This document shows positions 27,006 through 35,547 of a DNA stretch of 64,000 nucleotides, in pieces. Every line of letters starts with the position of its first letter. Position 1 is the stretch's first letter. The stretch is from the NCBI RefSeq assembly GCF_020532645.1, contig NZ_JAJAUZ010000037.1, positions 1 to 64,000 on the forward strand. Reading direction: 5' to 3'. Both the position numbers and the translations under genes were made by a program. The stretch comes from Streptomyces bambusae (lineage in GTDB: Bacteria > Actinomycetota > Actinomycetes > Streptomycetales > Streptomycetaceae). The notes under the pieces are model-generated. The model was not told the origin of the DNA. It searched no databases and saw nothing but the letters and a program-made list of their open reading frames with translations.

Positions 27006-27317
27006 GTGCCCGGTCATCCGGTTCACCCCGTCCAGTCGCCCACGACCCCGCATCCGGTTCACCCTTCCGGGGACCCGGCCGGCGAGGTCGTCCGGTGGGC
27101 AGCCTTCAGCTGCATCCTCGTCCCCGTGGTGCTCGTGGTGTACGGCACGTCATTCGGCGGAGCCGCCGTGGCCACTCTGGGACTGGTCGCCGTCACCACC
27201 GCGTGCCGCATCATGCTGCGGCACGCGGAGAAGACGGAGCGCTCCGCCGCCCGGGTGCTCGCGGCCGAGCCGCCGGCCGTCGCGCGGGGCCGGCACTCCC
27301 GGCCCCCGCAGGGCTGA
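27006..27317 (+). CDS. Small membrane protein of unknown function upstream of adpA
   Basis: The protein has 103 residues from a GTG at 27006 preceded by GGGAGC. Residues 1-25 are Pro/His-rich, two membrane helices follow (AAFSCILVPVVLVVYGTSFG and AAVATLGLVAVTTACRIML), and a basic tail ends in ARGRHSRPPQG. I recall small membrane proteins of this kind as constant neighbours upstream of adpA in Streptomyces, but no function is known to me. The adpA gene begins 377 bases later. Confidence 0.7.
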   Translation: MPGHPVHPVQSPTTPHPVHPSGDPAGEVVRWAAFSCILVPVVLVVYGTSFGGAAVATLGLVAVTTACRIMLRHAEKTERSAARVLAAEPPAVARGRHSRPPQG

Positions 27318-27694
27318 CTGGTTCGCACACCCGCACAACGTAGGTTTTCAGCCAACTTCACGTCCGAGCACAACCCTTGGCGGAATGTCCACCCAACCCC
27401 CCCACCACCAGCGACGACGGCCCAGGAGGGGGGTCTGGACCCGATGCGTACAGGCCACCCGGGTCCGGCGAGCTTCCCACCAAGGTCGCGTAATGGAACG
27501 CTTCCTGATCGAATGCTTCACGCCAAGTTGCCAAGTCGACATAGCGGTGCGTGCTGAACTTGTCACGCCGACAGCACGCGACGCAGTAGATTCGATCATG
27601 TTTTTACGGCGGGGGAACCACGTGCAAGGCCGAGGGGAAACGTGCAGGTGCGACCAGACCAAGGAGTCGCGACACCCAAGGGGGGCTTAGCGCC
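27318..27694 (+). promoter_or_regulatory. 377-base adpA upstream region
   Basis: No gene is supported here. The region is less GC-rich than its surroundings, as expected of a long promoter. On the minus strand TGGCGTGAAG (27516-27525) matches 9 of 10 positions of the published AdpA-binding consensus TGGCSNGWWY, which would fit the known autoregulation of adpA. A ribosome site (AAGGGGGG) is seen just before the ATG at 27695. Confidence 0.5.
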
Positions 27695-28864
27695 ATGAGC
27701 CAGGATTCCACCGCCGTCATCGCGGACGCGGGACGAAAGCTCGCGGGGCGCCGCCGCAGGGAGATTGTCGCGGTGCTGCTCTTCAGCGGCGGTCCGATTT
27801 TCGAGAGTTCCATTCCACTCTCTGTGTTCGGCATTGACCGGCAGGACGCAGGAGTTCCACGCTACCGACTGCTGGTGTGCGCCGGCGAGGAAGGGCCGCT
27901 CCGGACCACCGGCGGGCTCGAACTCTCCGCGCCGTACGGCCTGGAGGCGATCGCCCGCGCGGGCACCGTCGTCGTCCCGGCCTGGCGGTCCATCACTTCA
28001 CCGCCGCCGCCGGAGGCGCTGGACGCACTGCGTCTGGCGCACGAGGAGGGCGCCCGGATCGTCGGACTGTGCACGGGTGCCTTCGTGCTCGCCGCCGCCG
28101 GACTGCTCGACGGCCGGCCCGCCACGACGCACTGGATGTACGCGCCGACGCTGGCCAAGCGGTACCCGTCCGTCCATGTCGACCCGCGCGAGCTGTTCGT
28201 GGACGACGGCGACGTACTGACGTCCGCGGGCACCGCGGCCGGAATCGATCTGTGCCTCCACATCGTGCGCACGGACCACGGCAGCGAGGCGGCCGGAGCA
28301 CTGGCCCGCCGGCTGGTCGTGCCGCCGCGCCGCACCGGCGGCCAGGAGCGCTACCTCGACCGGTCGCTGCCGGAGGAGATCGGCGCCGACCCGCTGGCCG
28401 AGGTGGTCGCCTGGGCGTTGGAGCACCTCCACGAGCAGTTCGACGTGGAGACGCTGGCGGCCCGGGCGTACATGAGCCGGCGCACGTTCGACCGGCGGTT
28501 CCGTTCGCTGACCGGCAGCGCGCCGCTGCAGTGGCTGATCACCCAGCGGGTGCTCCAGGCACAGCGGCTGCTGGAGACCTCCGACTACTCGGTCGACGAG
28601 GTCGCCGGCCGGTGCGGCTTCCGCTCGCCGGTCGCGCTGCGCGGCCACTTCCGGCGGCAGCTGGGGTCCTCCCCGGCCGCCTACCGGTCCGCGTACCGGG
28701 CCCGGCGGCCGCAGGCCGACGTCCCGGTGTCGGACCTGCCGGGCGGTCCGGTGCCGCACCAGCGCACCCCGCAGCCCCAGCGGACGGCGGCGGCCCTCGC
28801 GGCCAGCGGTCCGTCCGTGACGGAGCTGTACGCGCCCGGCCGGGCGCTGCGGGAGCACGCGTAG
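27695..28864 (+). CDS. adpA: AdpA, pleiotropic regulator of development and secondary metabolism
   Basis: The 389-residue protein has an N-terminal ThiJ/PfpI-like dimerisation domain (about 20-190; IVGLCTGAFVLAAAGLLDGR) and a C-terminal AraC/XylS double helix-turn-helix (about 230-330; LAARAYMSRRTFDRRFRSLT and VAGRCGFRSPVALRGHFRRQ). The tail of about 60 residues is disordered. AdpA activates and represses hundreds of Streptomyces genes. The identification also rests on position, next to orn and the ceb genes. Unlike the adpA genes I know from S. coelicolor and S. griseus, no TTA codon is present anywhere in the frame (see findings). Confidence 0.95.
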   Translation: MSQDSTAVIADAGRKLAGRRRREIVAVLLFSGGPIFESSIPLSVFGIDRQDAGVPRYRLLVCAGEEGPLRTTGGLELSAPYGLEAIARAGTVVVPAWRSITSPPPPEALDALRLAHEEGARIVGLCTGAFVLAAAGLLDGRPATTHWMYAPTLAKRYPSVHVDPRELFVDDGDVLTSAGTAAGIDLCLHIVRTDHGSEAAGALARRLVVPPRRTGGQERYLDRSLPEEIGADPLAEVVAWALEHLHEQFDVETLAARAYMSRRTFDRRFRSLTGSAPLQWLITQRVLQAQRLLETSDYSVDEVAGRCGFRSPVALRGHFRRQLGSSPAAYRSAYRARRPQADVPVSDLPGGPVPHQRTPQPQRTAAALAASGPSVTELYAPGRALREHA

Positions 28865-28890
28865 CGGTCGCCGCCACGCCCGGATGAGCC

Positions 28891-28931
28891 GAGGTCCCGC
28901 GGATCTGTCGACGTACGATCCGCGGGACCTC
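28891..28931. terminator. Inverted repeat between adpA and orn
   Basis: A perfect 15-bp stem (28891-28905 with 28917-28931) with an 11-base loop lies between the adpA stop and the orn start (28939). It can terminate adpA transcription, but it lacks a T-run and ends only 7 bases before the orn ATG, so it could also shape the orn leader. Confidence 0.6.
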
Positions 28932-28938
28932 CCATAGG

Positions 28939-29550
28939 GTGGGGGCCATGAACGATCGCATGGTGTGGATCGACTGCGAGATGACCGGGCTCTCGCTGAC
29001 GGACGACGCACTTATCGAGGTGGCCGCACTGGTCACCGACTCGGAGCTCAACGTGCTCGGCGACGGCGTGGACATCGTGATCCGGCCGCCGGAGGGCGCG
29101 CTGGACCAGATGCCCGACGTGGTGCGCGAGATGCACACGGCCTCCGGTCTGCTCGACGAGCTGGCCGGCGGGACCACCCTGGAGGACGCCGAGGCGCGGG
29201 TCCTCGCGTACATCCGCGAGCACGTCAAGGAGCCGGGCAAGGCCCCGCTGTGCGGGAACTCGGTCGGCACCGACCGCGGCTTCCTGTCCCGCGACATGCC
29301 CGCCCTGGAGCGCCACCTCCACTACCGGATCGTGGACGTGTCCTCGGTCAAGGAGCTGGCCCGGCGCTGGTACCCGCGGGCGTACTTCAACAGCCCGCCG
29401 AAGAACGGCAACCACCGCGCCCTCGCCGACATCAGGGAATCCATCGCGGAGCTGCGCTACTACCGCGAGGCCGTCTTCGTGCCCCAGCCCGGACCGGACT
29501 CGGACACCGCGAAGACCATCGCCGCCCGGCACGTACTGCCCGCCGAATAG
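28939..29550 (+). CDS. orn: Oligoribonuclease
   Basis: The 203-residue DEDDh 3'-5' exonuclease has exoI WIDCEMTGLSLTDDALIEVA, exoII around GNSVGTDRGFLSRDMP, and exoIII NHRALADIRESIAELRYY. It degrades 2-5-mer RNAs and pGpG, the linear product of c-di-GMP breakdown, so it functionally completes pathways involving CdgA further along this window. A GTGGGGG ribosome site precedes the ATG. The position downstream of adpA matches the arrangement I recall in S. coelicolor. Confidence 0.96.
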   Translation: MGAMNDRMVWIDCEMTGLSLTDDALIEVAALVTDSELNVLGDGVDIVIRPPEGALDQMPDVVREMHTASGLLDELAGGTTLEDAEARVLAYIREHVKEPGKAPLCGNSVGTDRGFLSRDMPALERHLHYRIVDVSSVKELARRWYPRAYFNSPPKNGNHRALADIRESIAELRYYREAVFVPQPGPDSDTAKTIAARHVLPAE

Positions 29551-29651
29551 CGTCGGCGGCCGCCTGACACCCGTCCGGCGGCCCCGGGGAGAAGGGCCGC
29601 GGGGAAACGGAGGAGCGAGCACCCGCCCGGACCCTGTACTCTTTTCCTCGG

Positions 29652-29671
29652 CCGGTCGGAGTTCCGACCGG
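29652..29671. repeat. Perfect 20-base inverted repeat immediately upstream of tRNA-His
   Basis: CCGGTCGGA-GT-TCCGACCGG ends 4 bases before the tRNA. It may form a hairpin in the primary transcript, affecting 5' processing, or be an operator. Confidence 0.5.
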
Positions 29672-29675
29672 ACAT

Positions 29676-29749
29676 GGTGGGTGTAGCTCAGTTGGTAGAG
29701 CACCTGGTTGTGGTCCAGGTGGCCGCGGGTTCGAGTCCCGTCACTCACC
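29676..29749 (+). tRNA. tRNA-His (anticodon GTG)
   Basis: A full cloverleaf can be folded. The acceptor stem is GTGGGTG / CACTCAC, with the extra G(-1) at 29676 opposite the C discriminator, a hallmark of tRNA-His. The D-arm is AGCTCAGTTGGTAGAGC, the anticodon loop reads TTGTGGT, and the T-arm contains GGTTCGAGTCC. CCA is not encoded. Confidence 0.96.
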
Positions 29750-29754
29750 CTGCA

Positions 29755-29792
29755 CGAGGGCCCCGGTACGCGGAAGCGGACCGGGGCCCTCG
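29755..29792 (+). terminator. Terminator after tRNA-His
   Basis: A perfect 13-bp stem (29755-29767 with 29780-29792) is followed by CCGTTTCC. It also faces the convergent cebR end at 29832. Confidence 0.8.
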
Positions 29793-29831
29793 CCGTTTCC
29801 GGCCCCGCCGCCCCGCCAGGGCCTGTCGGCC

Positions 29832-30869
29832 CTACGTGGACTCCCGTACGACCAGCTCCGTGGGGAGGACGATCCGCGGCCGCTCGCCGGGGGCCGCCGG
29901 GCCGCGGGCTATCTGCTCCAGCAGCACCCGGGTCATGGTCCGGCCCATCTCCTCGATCGGCTGGCGCACGCTGGTCAGCGCCGGGTCCATGTGCCGGGCC
30001 ACCACCGAGTCGTCGAAGCCGACCAGGGCCACGTCCTGCGGTATCCGGCGGCCGGCGGCCCGCAGCACCTGGCGGGCGCCCGCGGCCATCACGTCGGAGG
30101 CCGCGAACACCGCGTCCAGCTGCGGGCGGCGCTCCAGCAGCTCCGCCATGGCCCGGCCGCCGCCCTCCTCGGTGAAGTCGCCCACCGCCGTCAGCCCCTC
30201 GTCCGGGGCCGCTCCGGCGGCCGCCAGCGCCTGCCGGTAGCCGTCGAGGCGGCACTGGGCGCCGTACACGTCCAGCGGGCCGGTGATGGTGGCTATGGCC
30301 CGGCGGCCGCGGCCCAGGAGGTGCCGGACGGCCGCCCGGGCGCCCTCCAGGTTGTCGGAGTCCACACAGGCCAGCGGCTCGTCGGCGGACCGGCGGCCGG
30401 TGATCACGGCGGGGATGCCGAGCTCCTCCAGCAGCTCCGGCAGCGGGTCGTCGGCGTGCACGGACACCAGCAGGACCCCGTCCACCCGGTGCGCGGCCAG
30501 GTACTGGGCCAGCCGGCGGCGCTCCCGGTCGCTGCCGGCCAGGGTGAGGAGCAGCTGCATGTCGGTCTCGGCGAGCGCCGCGCCGACCCCGCGCAGCACG
30601 TCCGAGAAGTACGGCTCGGCGAAGAAGCGGGACTCCGGCTCGGGGACGACGAGGGCGATGGCGTCGGTCCGGTTGGCGGCGAGCGCCCGGGCCGCGCGGT
30701 TGGGCACGTAGCCGAGTTCGGCGACGGCGGCCTCGACCAGGGCCCTGGTGTGCTCGCTGACCCGGGACGACCCGTTGATCACCCGGGACGCGGTGCCGCG
30801 GCCCACCCCCGCCCGCGCCGCCACTTCCTCGAGGGTCGGCCGTCCCCCGCTGCGCCCACGACCATTCAT
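29832..30869 (-). CDS. cebR: CebR, LacI-family repressor of cello-oligosaccharide utilisation
   Basis: The 345-residue protein starts at ATG 30869 after AGGAGGGAGGAAG; the long in-frame extension upstream is spurious. The N-terminal LacI helix-turn-helix is GRPTLEEVAARAGVGRGTAS followed by RVINGSSRVSEHTR. The ligand domain shows ALVVPEPESRFFAEPYFSDV, GIPAVITGRRSADEPLACVD and LVGFDDSVVARHMDPALTSV. It is divergent from cebEFG-bglC across the palindrome TGGGAGCGCTCCCA, the known CebR box. Cellobiose or cellotriose binding releases it. Confidence 0.94.
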   Translation of the reverse strand: MNGRGRSGGRPTLEEVAARAGVGRGTASRVINGSSRVSEHTRALVEAAVAELGYVPNRAARALAANRTDAIALVVPEPESRFFAEPYFSDVLRGVGAALAETDMQLLLTLAGSDRERRRLAQYLAAHRVDGVLLVSVHADDPLPELLEELGIPAVITGRRSADEPLACVDSDNLEGARAAVRHLLGRGRRAIATITGPLDVYGAQCRLDGYRQALAAAGAAPDEGLTAVGDFTEEGGGRAMAELLERRPQLDAVFAASDVMAAGARQVLRAAGRRIPQDVALVGFDDSVVARHMDPALTSVRQPIEEMGRTMTRVLLEQIARGPAAPGERPRIVLPTELVVREST

Positions 30870-30903
30870 GGCTTCCTCCCTCCTGGAATCTACCTCTTGA
30901 CGG

Positions 30904-30923
30904 GTGTGGGAGCGCTCCCACAC
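30904..30923. promoter_or_regulatory. CebR operator
   Basis: GTGTGGGAGCGCTCCCACAC is a perfect 20-base palindrome containing the established CebR box. It lies 35 bases from the cebR start and 46 from the cebE start, and so controls both directions. Confidence 0.92.
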
Positions 30924-30968
30924 TGTGGCACACGACACTCGGCACGTCAGCCCTTCAGGGAGAAGCCC

Positions 30969-32294
30969 ATGCGCGCCAGAACAGGTCCCGGTACAGCTCT
31001 CCGCACGTCCCTCGCCGCCGCCCTCGGAGCCGCCCTGCTGCTCGCCGGGTGCGCCTCCGACCCGGAGGGCCCCGAGGACCGGGGAACGGCCGGCGGCAAG
31101 GGGAAGACCACCCTCACGGTGGGGGTCTTCGGGGCCTTCGGCCTCAAGGAGGCCGGGCTCTACGACGAGTACATGGCGGCGAACCCGGGCGTCGTGATCA
31201 AGCAGACCTCGATCGAGCGGAACGAGAACTACTACCCGCAGCTCCTCACCCACCTGGGCGCCGGCAGCGGCCTGGCCGACATCCAGGCGGTGGAGGTCAA
31301 CAACATCGCGGAGATCACCGCCACGCAGGCCGACAAGCTGGTGGACCTGGGCACGGCGCCGGGTGTGGACCGGTCGGCGTTCCTGCCGTGGAAGTGGGCG
31401 CAGGGCACGGCCCGCGACGGGCGGACGGTGGGCCTCGGCACCGACGTCGGCCCGCAGGGCATCTGCTACCGCAAGGACCTGTTCGCCGCGGCCGGGCTGC
31501 CCACGGACCGGGCCGCGGTGGGTGCGCTGTGGGCGGGCGACTGGAAGCGCTATCTGGAGGTGGGCCGGCAGTACCGGGCGAAGGCGGGCGCGGGCAAGCC
31601 GTTCGTCGACTCGGCGTCGGGGGTGATGGCGGCCGTCACCGGCAGCAGTGCCCGGCGGTTCTACGACGCCGACGGCAAGGTCGTCTACAAGTCGAACCCG
31701 GCGGTCCGCAGTGCCTTCGACCTGGCGGCCGCGTTCGCCACCGGCGGGCTGAGCGCGAAGCTCCAGCAGTTCACCCCCGGCTGGGACCAGGGCTTCGCCA
31801 ACGGCGGTTTCGCGACGGTGTCCTGCCCGGCCTGGATGCTCGGCTACATCCAGGACAAGGCGGGTCCGGCCGGGCGGGACAAGTGGGACGTGGCGCAGGC
31901 CCCGCGGCCGAGCAACTGGGGCGGCTCGTTCCTCGTGGTGCCGAAGGCGGGCCGGCACTCCGCGGAGGCGGCGAAGCTGGCCGCCTGGCTGACCGCGCCG
32001 GCGCAGCAGGCCCGGCTGTTCGAGAAGCGGGGCAGTTTCCCGAGCGCGCAGGCCGCGTACGCGCTGCCGGCGGTGTCGGGGGCGAAGCACGCGTACTTCG
32101 GCGGCGCGCCGATCGGCGAGATCTTCGCGAAGGCCGCGCAGGGCGTGCCCGTGCAGACCGTCGGCCCCAAGGACCTGGTGATCGCGCAGAACCTGGCCGA
32201 CGTCGGCATGCTCCAGGTGGACCAGAAGGGCCGTACGCCGGAGCAGGGCTGGCAGGCCGCGGTGAAGGCGATCGACAACGCGCTGGACCAGTGA
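30969..32294 (+). CDS. cebE: CebE, cellobiose/cellotriose-binding lipoprotein of an ABC transporter
   Basis: The 441-residue protein starts at ATG 30969 after AGGGAGAAG. The signal peptide has lipobox LLAGC (cysteine about residue 25). It belongs to the extracellular solute-binding protein family 1: LTVGVFGAFGLKEAGLYDEY, the hinge region LGTDVGPQGICYRKDLF, and a C-terminal region with LVIAQNLADVGMLQVDQKG. Anchored outside the membrane, it delivers cello-oligosaccharides to CebFG. Energisation in Streptomyces is by the shared ATPase MsiK, which is not encoded here. Confidence 0.95.
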   Translation: MRARTGPGTALRTSLAAALGAALLLAGCASDPEGPEDRGTAGGKGKTTLTVGVFGAFGLKEAGLYDEYMAANPGVVIKQTSIERNENYYPQLLTHLGAGSGLADIQAVEVNNIAEITATQADKLVDLGTAPGVDRSAFLPWKWAQGTARDGRTVGLGTDVGPQGICYRKDLFAAAGLPTDRAAVGALWAGDWKRYLEVGRQYRAKAGAGKPFVDSASGVMAAVTGSSARRFYDADGKVVYKSNPAVRSAFDLAAAFATGGLSAKLQQFTPGWDQGFANGGFATVSCPAWMLGYIQDKAGPAGRDKWDVAQAPRPSNWGGSFLVVPKAGRHSAEAAKLAAWLTAPAQQARLFEKRGSFPSAQAAYALPAVSGAKHAYFGGAPIGEIFAKAAQGVPVQTVGPKDLVIAQNLADVGMLQVDQKGRTPEQGWQAAVKAIDNALDQ

Positions 32295-32300
32295 CCGGGG

Positions 32301-33293
32301 ATGGCCGAGACCTCTCTGACCGACGAGTCCGCCGCCCCGGCGGCGGTGCTCCCCGCCCGCGCGGTGCGGGCGGGGGACCGGGCCGGGGCCTGGCGGTCCC
32401 GGCGCTACCGGTGGGACCTGCGCTGGAGCCCGTACGCGTTCGTGGCGCCGTTCTTCCTGTTCTTCGCGGCCTTCGGGCTGTTCCCGCTGCTGTACACGGG
32501 CTGGGCGGCGCTGCACCAGGTGGAGCTGACCGATCCGGACACGATGCGGTGGGTGGGGGCGCGGAACTTCACCCGGCTGCTGAGTGACGAGTTCTTCTGG
32601 AACGCGCTGCGCAACACGGTGACGATCGGGCTGCTGTCCACGGTCCCGCAACTGCTGATCGCGCTGGGCCTGGCGCACCTGCTGAACTACCGGCTGCGCG
32701 GCTCGGCGTTCTTCCGGGTGGCGGTGCTCACCCCGTACGCGACGTCGGTGGCGGCGGCGACGCTGGTGTTCGTGCTGCTTTTCGGCCGGGACCACGGGAT
32801 GGTCAACTGGGTGCTGGGGCTGGCCGGGTTCGATGCCGTGGACTGGCAGAACGGCACGTTCGCGAGCCAGCTGGCGGTGTCGACGATCGTGATCTGGCGG
32901 TGGACGGGCTACAACGCCCTGATCTACCTGGCGGCGATGCAGGCGGTGCCGCACGAGCTGTACGAGTCGGCGGAGCTGGACGGGGCCTCGCGGTTCCGGC
33001 AGTTCCTGCACGTCACCGTTCCCTCGCTGCGTCCCACGATCCTGTTCACGTGCGTGGTCTCGACGATCGGGGCGACCCAGCTGTTCGGTGAGCCGCTGCT
33101 GTTCAACGGGGGCGCGGGGGCGACCGGCGGGTCCGACCACCAGTTCCAGACCCTGGGGCTGTACCTGTACGAGCAGGGCTGGGTGAACCTGCACCTGGGG
33201 CGGGCGTCGGCGATCGCCTGGGCGATGTTCCTGATCCTGGTGCTGGTCGGCGGGCTGGCCCGGCTGCTGCGGGGTCGGGGTGAGGGCCGGTGA
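32301..33293 (+). CDS. cebF: CebF, ABC transporter permease for cello-oligosaccharides
   Basis: The 330-residue integral membrane protein has about six helices, beginning with YAFVAPFFLFFAAFGLFPLL. The cytoplasmic EAA loop that contacts the ATPase is ELYESAELDGASRFRQFLHV. It is MalF-like, with a cytoplasmic N-terminus of about 45 residues. It starts 6 bases after cebE and overlaps the cebG GTG by 4. Confidence 0.94.
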   Translation: MAETSLTDESAAPAAVLPARAVRAGDRAGAWRSRRYRWDLRWSPYAFVAPFFLFFAAFGLFPLLYTGWAALHQVELTDPDTMRWVGARNFTRLLSDEFFWNALRNTVTIGLLSTVPQLLIALGLAHLLNYRLRGSAFFRVAVLTPYATSVAAATLVFVLLFGRDHGMVNWVLGLAGFDAVDWQNGTFASQLAVSTIVIWRWTGYNALIYLAAMQAVPHELYESAELDGASRFRQFLHVTVPSLRPTILFTCVVSTIGATQLFGEPLLFNGGAGATGGSDHQFQTLGLYLYEQGWVNLHLGRASAIAWAMFLILVLVGGLARLLRGRGEGR

Positions 33294-34114
33294 GAGCGCT
33301 CCGGGCGGGCCGGCTGACCTACGTGGTCCTCGGCCTCTTCACCCTCGGGTCCCTTTTCCCCCTGCTGTGGACGGCCGTTGCGGCGTCGCGGAGCAACACG
33401 CGGCTGGCGCAGACCCCGCCGCCGTTCTGGTTCGGCGGCAACCTGGGCCGGAACCTGTCCGTCGCGTGGACGGACGCCAACATGGGCACGGCGCTGCTGA
33501 ACACGGCCGTGGTGGCCGGCACGGTCGCGGCCGGCACGGTGGTGTTCTCCACGCTGGCCGGCTTCGCGTTCGCCCGGCTGCGGTTCCGCGGCCGGCGGCT
33601 GCTGCTCATGCTGGTGATCGGCACGATGCTGGTGCCGCCGCAGCTGAGCGTGGTCCCGCTGTACATGATGATCGCGGAGCTGTCCTGGACGGACCGGTTG
33701 CAGGCGGTGGTGCTGCCCGCGCTGGTCTCGGCGTTCGGTGTGTTCTTCATGCGCCAGTACCTGGCCCAGGCCCTGCCGGCGGAGCTGGTGGAGGCCGCGC
33801 GGGTGGACGGGGCGAGTTCGCTCCGGGTGGTCTGGCACGTGGTGTTCCCGGTGGCCCGCCCGGCGATGGCGGTGCTCGGGATGCTGACCTTCGTCATGGC
33901 CTGGAACGACTTCTTCTGGCCGGTGATCGCGCTGACGCAGAACGGCAGCCCGACCGTGCAGGTGGCCCTGACGGGCCTGGGCCGGGGCTACATCCCGGAC
34001 CAGTCGGTCATCATGGCCGGCGCGCTGCTCGGCACCCTTCCCCTCCTCCTGGTCTTCGTCCTCTTCGGCCGCCAGATCGTCGGCGGCATCATGCAGGGAG
34101 CCGTCAAGGGATGA
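33290..34114 (+). CDS. cebG: CebG, ABC transporter permease for cello-oligosaccharides
   Basis: The 274-residue MalG-like permease starts at GTG 33290, overlapping the cebF stop. Six membrane helices are evident, and the EAA loop is ELVEAARVDGASSLRVVWHV. Its TGA overlaps the bglC ATG (ATGA at 34111-34114), so uptake and hydrolysis are translated together. Confidence 0.94.
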   Translation: MRALRAGRLTYVVLGLFTLGSLFPLLWTAVAASRSNTRLAQTPPPFWFGGNLGRNLSVAWTDANMGTALLNTAVVAGTVAAGTVVFSTLAGFAFARLRFRGRRLLLMLVIGTMLVPPQLSVVPLYMMIAELSWTDRLQAVVLPALVSAFGVFFMRQYLAQALPAELVEAARVDGASSLRVVWHVVFPVARPAMAVLGMLTFVMAWNDFFWPVIALTQNGSPTVQVALTGLGRGYIPDQSVIMAGALLGTLPLLLVFVLFGRQIVGGIMQGAVKG

Positions 34115-35451
34115 CAGCGATTCAGTTTCCGCCCGGATTCCTCTGGGGTGCGGCCACCGCGGCCTTCCAGATCGAGGGGGCGGCGGACGGCCGCGGCCCG
34201 TCGATCTGGGACTCCTTCTGCCGTACGCCGGGGAAGGTGGCGGCGGGCGACACGGGTGACGTCGCCGCCGACCACGTCCGGCTCTGGCAGCAGGACGTGC
34301 GGCTGATGTCGGAGCTCAACCTCGGTTCGTACCGGTTCTCGGTGTCGTGGCCGCGGGTGCTGGCCGGCGGCATCGGCTTCTACGACCGGCTGGTGGACGC
34401 ACTGCTCGCGCGGGGCATCGAGCCGTGCCTGACGCTGTACCACTGGGACCTCCCGCAGCATCTGGAACAGGCGGGCGGCTGGCCGGTGCGGGAGACCGCG
34501 TACGCCTTCGCCACGTACGCGGACACGGTGGCGCGGGTGCTGGGCGACCGGGTGTCGCTGTGGACGACCCTCAACGAGCCGTGGTGCAGCGCCTTCCTGG
34601 GCTACGCCTCGGGGGTGCACGCGCCCGGCCGGACGTCTCCGGCGGATGCGCTGAAGGCGGCGCACCACCTGAACCTGGCCCACGGGCTGGCCGTCCGGGC
34701 CCTGCCGGCGGGCTCCCGGGCGGGGATCGCGCTCAATCCGAGCGCGGTGCGGCCACTGACGGATTCGGCGGCCGATCTGGACGCGCAGCGCCGCATCGAC
34801 GCGCTGGCCAACCGCATCTTCACGGGCCCGCTGCTGCACGGCGGCTACCCGCAGGACCTGCTGGCGGACACCGCGGAGCTGACCGACTGGTCCTTCGTGC
34901 GCCCCGGCGACGAGGCCCTGATCCACCAGCCGCTGTCGTTCCTGGGCGTGAACTACTACACGCCGGCGGTGGTGTCGGCGGCATCCGGCGGCCCGCGGTC
35001 CGACGGGCACGGCGCCTCCGCCCACTCCCCCTGGCCGGCCGCCGACGGGGTGGCCTTCCACCAGCCGCCCGGCGAGCTGACCGACATGGCCTGGTCGATC
35101 GATCCCACGGGCCTGTACGACCTGCTGATGCGCTTCACCCGGGAGGCGCCGGGGCTGCCCCTGCTGGTGACGGAGAACGGCGCGGCCTTCACCGCCGACC
35201 TGCACGATCCGGCCCGCATCTCCTACCTGCACGCGCACCTGTCGGCCGTCCACCGTGCCCTGGCGGACGGCGCGCCCGTGGAGGGGTACTACCTCTGGTC
35301 GCTGATGGACAACTTCGAGTGGTCCTACGGCTACGCGAAGCGGTTCGGCATCGTCCACGTCGACTACGGCACGCAGGTCCGCACGCCCCGCTCCAGCGCC
35401 CGCTGGTACGCGGACTTGGCCCGCACCGGCGCCCTGCCCCCGGCCTCCTGA
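34111..35451 (+). CDS. bglC: BglC, GH1 beta-glucosidase for imported cello-oligosaccharides
   Basis: The 446-residue cytoplasmic enzyme has no signal peptide. GH1 landmarks are FPPGFLWGAATAAFQIEGAA, LYHWDLPQHLEQAGGWP, the acid/base glutamate in TTLNEPWCSAFLGY, the nucleophile in LLVTENGAAF, and C-terminal WSLMDNFEWSYGYAKRFGIV. It converts cellobiose and cellotriose to glucose, which also removes the CebR inducer. The segment between VSWPRVLAGG and IGFYDRLVDALL is about seven residues shorter than in most GH1 enzymes. Confidence 0.93.
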   Translation: MTAIQFPPGFLWGAATAAFQIEGAADGRGPSIWDSFCRTPGKVAAGDTGDVAADHVRLWQQDVRLMSELNLGSYRFSVSWPRVLAGGIGFYDRLVDALLARGIEPCLTLYHWDLPQHLEQAGGWPVRETAYAFATYADTVARVLGDRVSLWTTLNEPWCSAFLGYASGVHAPGRTSPADALKAAHHLNLAHGLAVRALPAGSRAGIALNPSAVRPLTDSAADLDAQRRIDALANRIFTGPLLHGGYPQDLLADTAELTDWSFVRPGDEALIHQPLSFLGVNYYTPAVVSAASGGPRSDGHGASAHSPWPAADGVAFHQPPGELTDMAWSIDPTGLYDLLMRFTREAPGLPLLVTENGAAFTADLHDPARISYLHAHLSAVHRALADGAPVEGYYLWSLMDNFEWSYGYAKRFGIVHVDYGTQVRTPRSSARWYADLARTGALPPAS

Positions 35452-35454
35452 GAC

Positions 35455-35484
35455 GGGCCCGCCGGTGCGAACGCCGGCGGGCCC
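35455..35484. terminator. Bidirectional terminator between bglC and the DsbB-like gene
   Basis: A perfect 11-bp stem (35455-35465 with 35474-35484) and 8-base loop lie between the convergent genes, 4 bases after the bglC stop. Confidence 0.82.
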
Positions 35485-35547
35485 CCGTCCGCGCACCGCC
35501 TCACCCGGACAGGCCCGGTGCGCGGCGGGGTCCGGGCGGGGTCCGGG

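Noticed and set aside
26551..27690. 379-codon frame upstream of adpA
   Set aside because: It runs across promoter regions with no domain and overlaps the better supported 103-residue gene.
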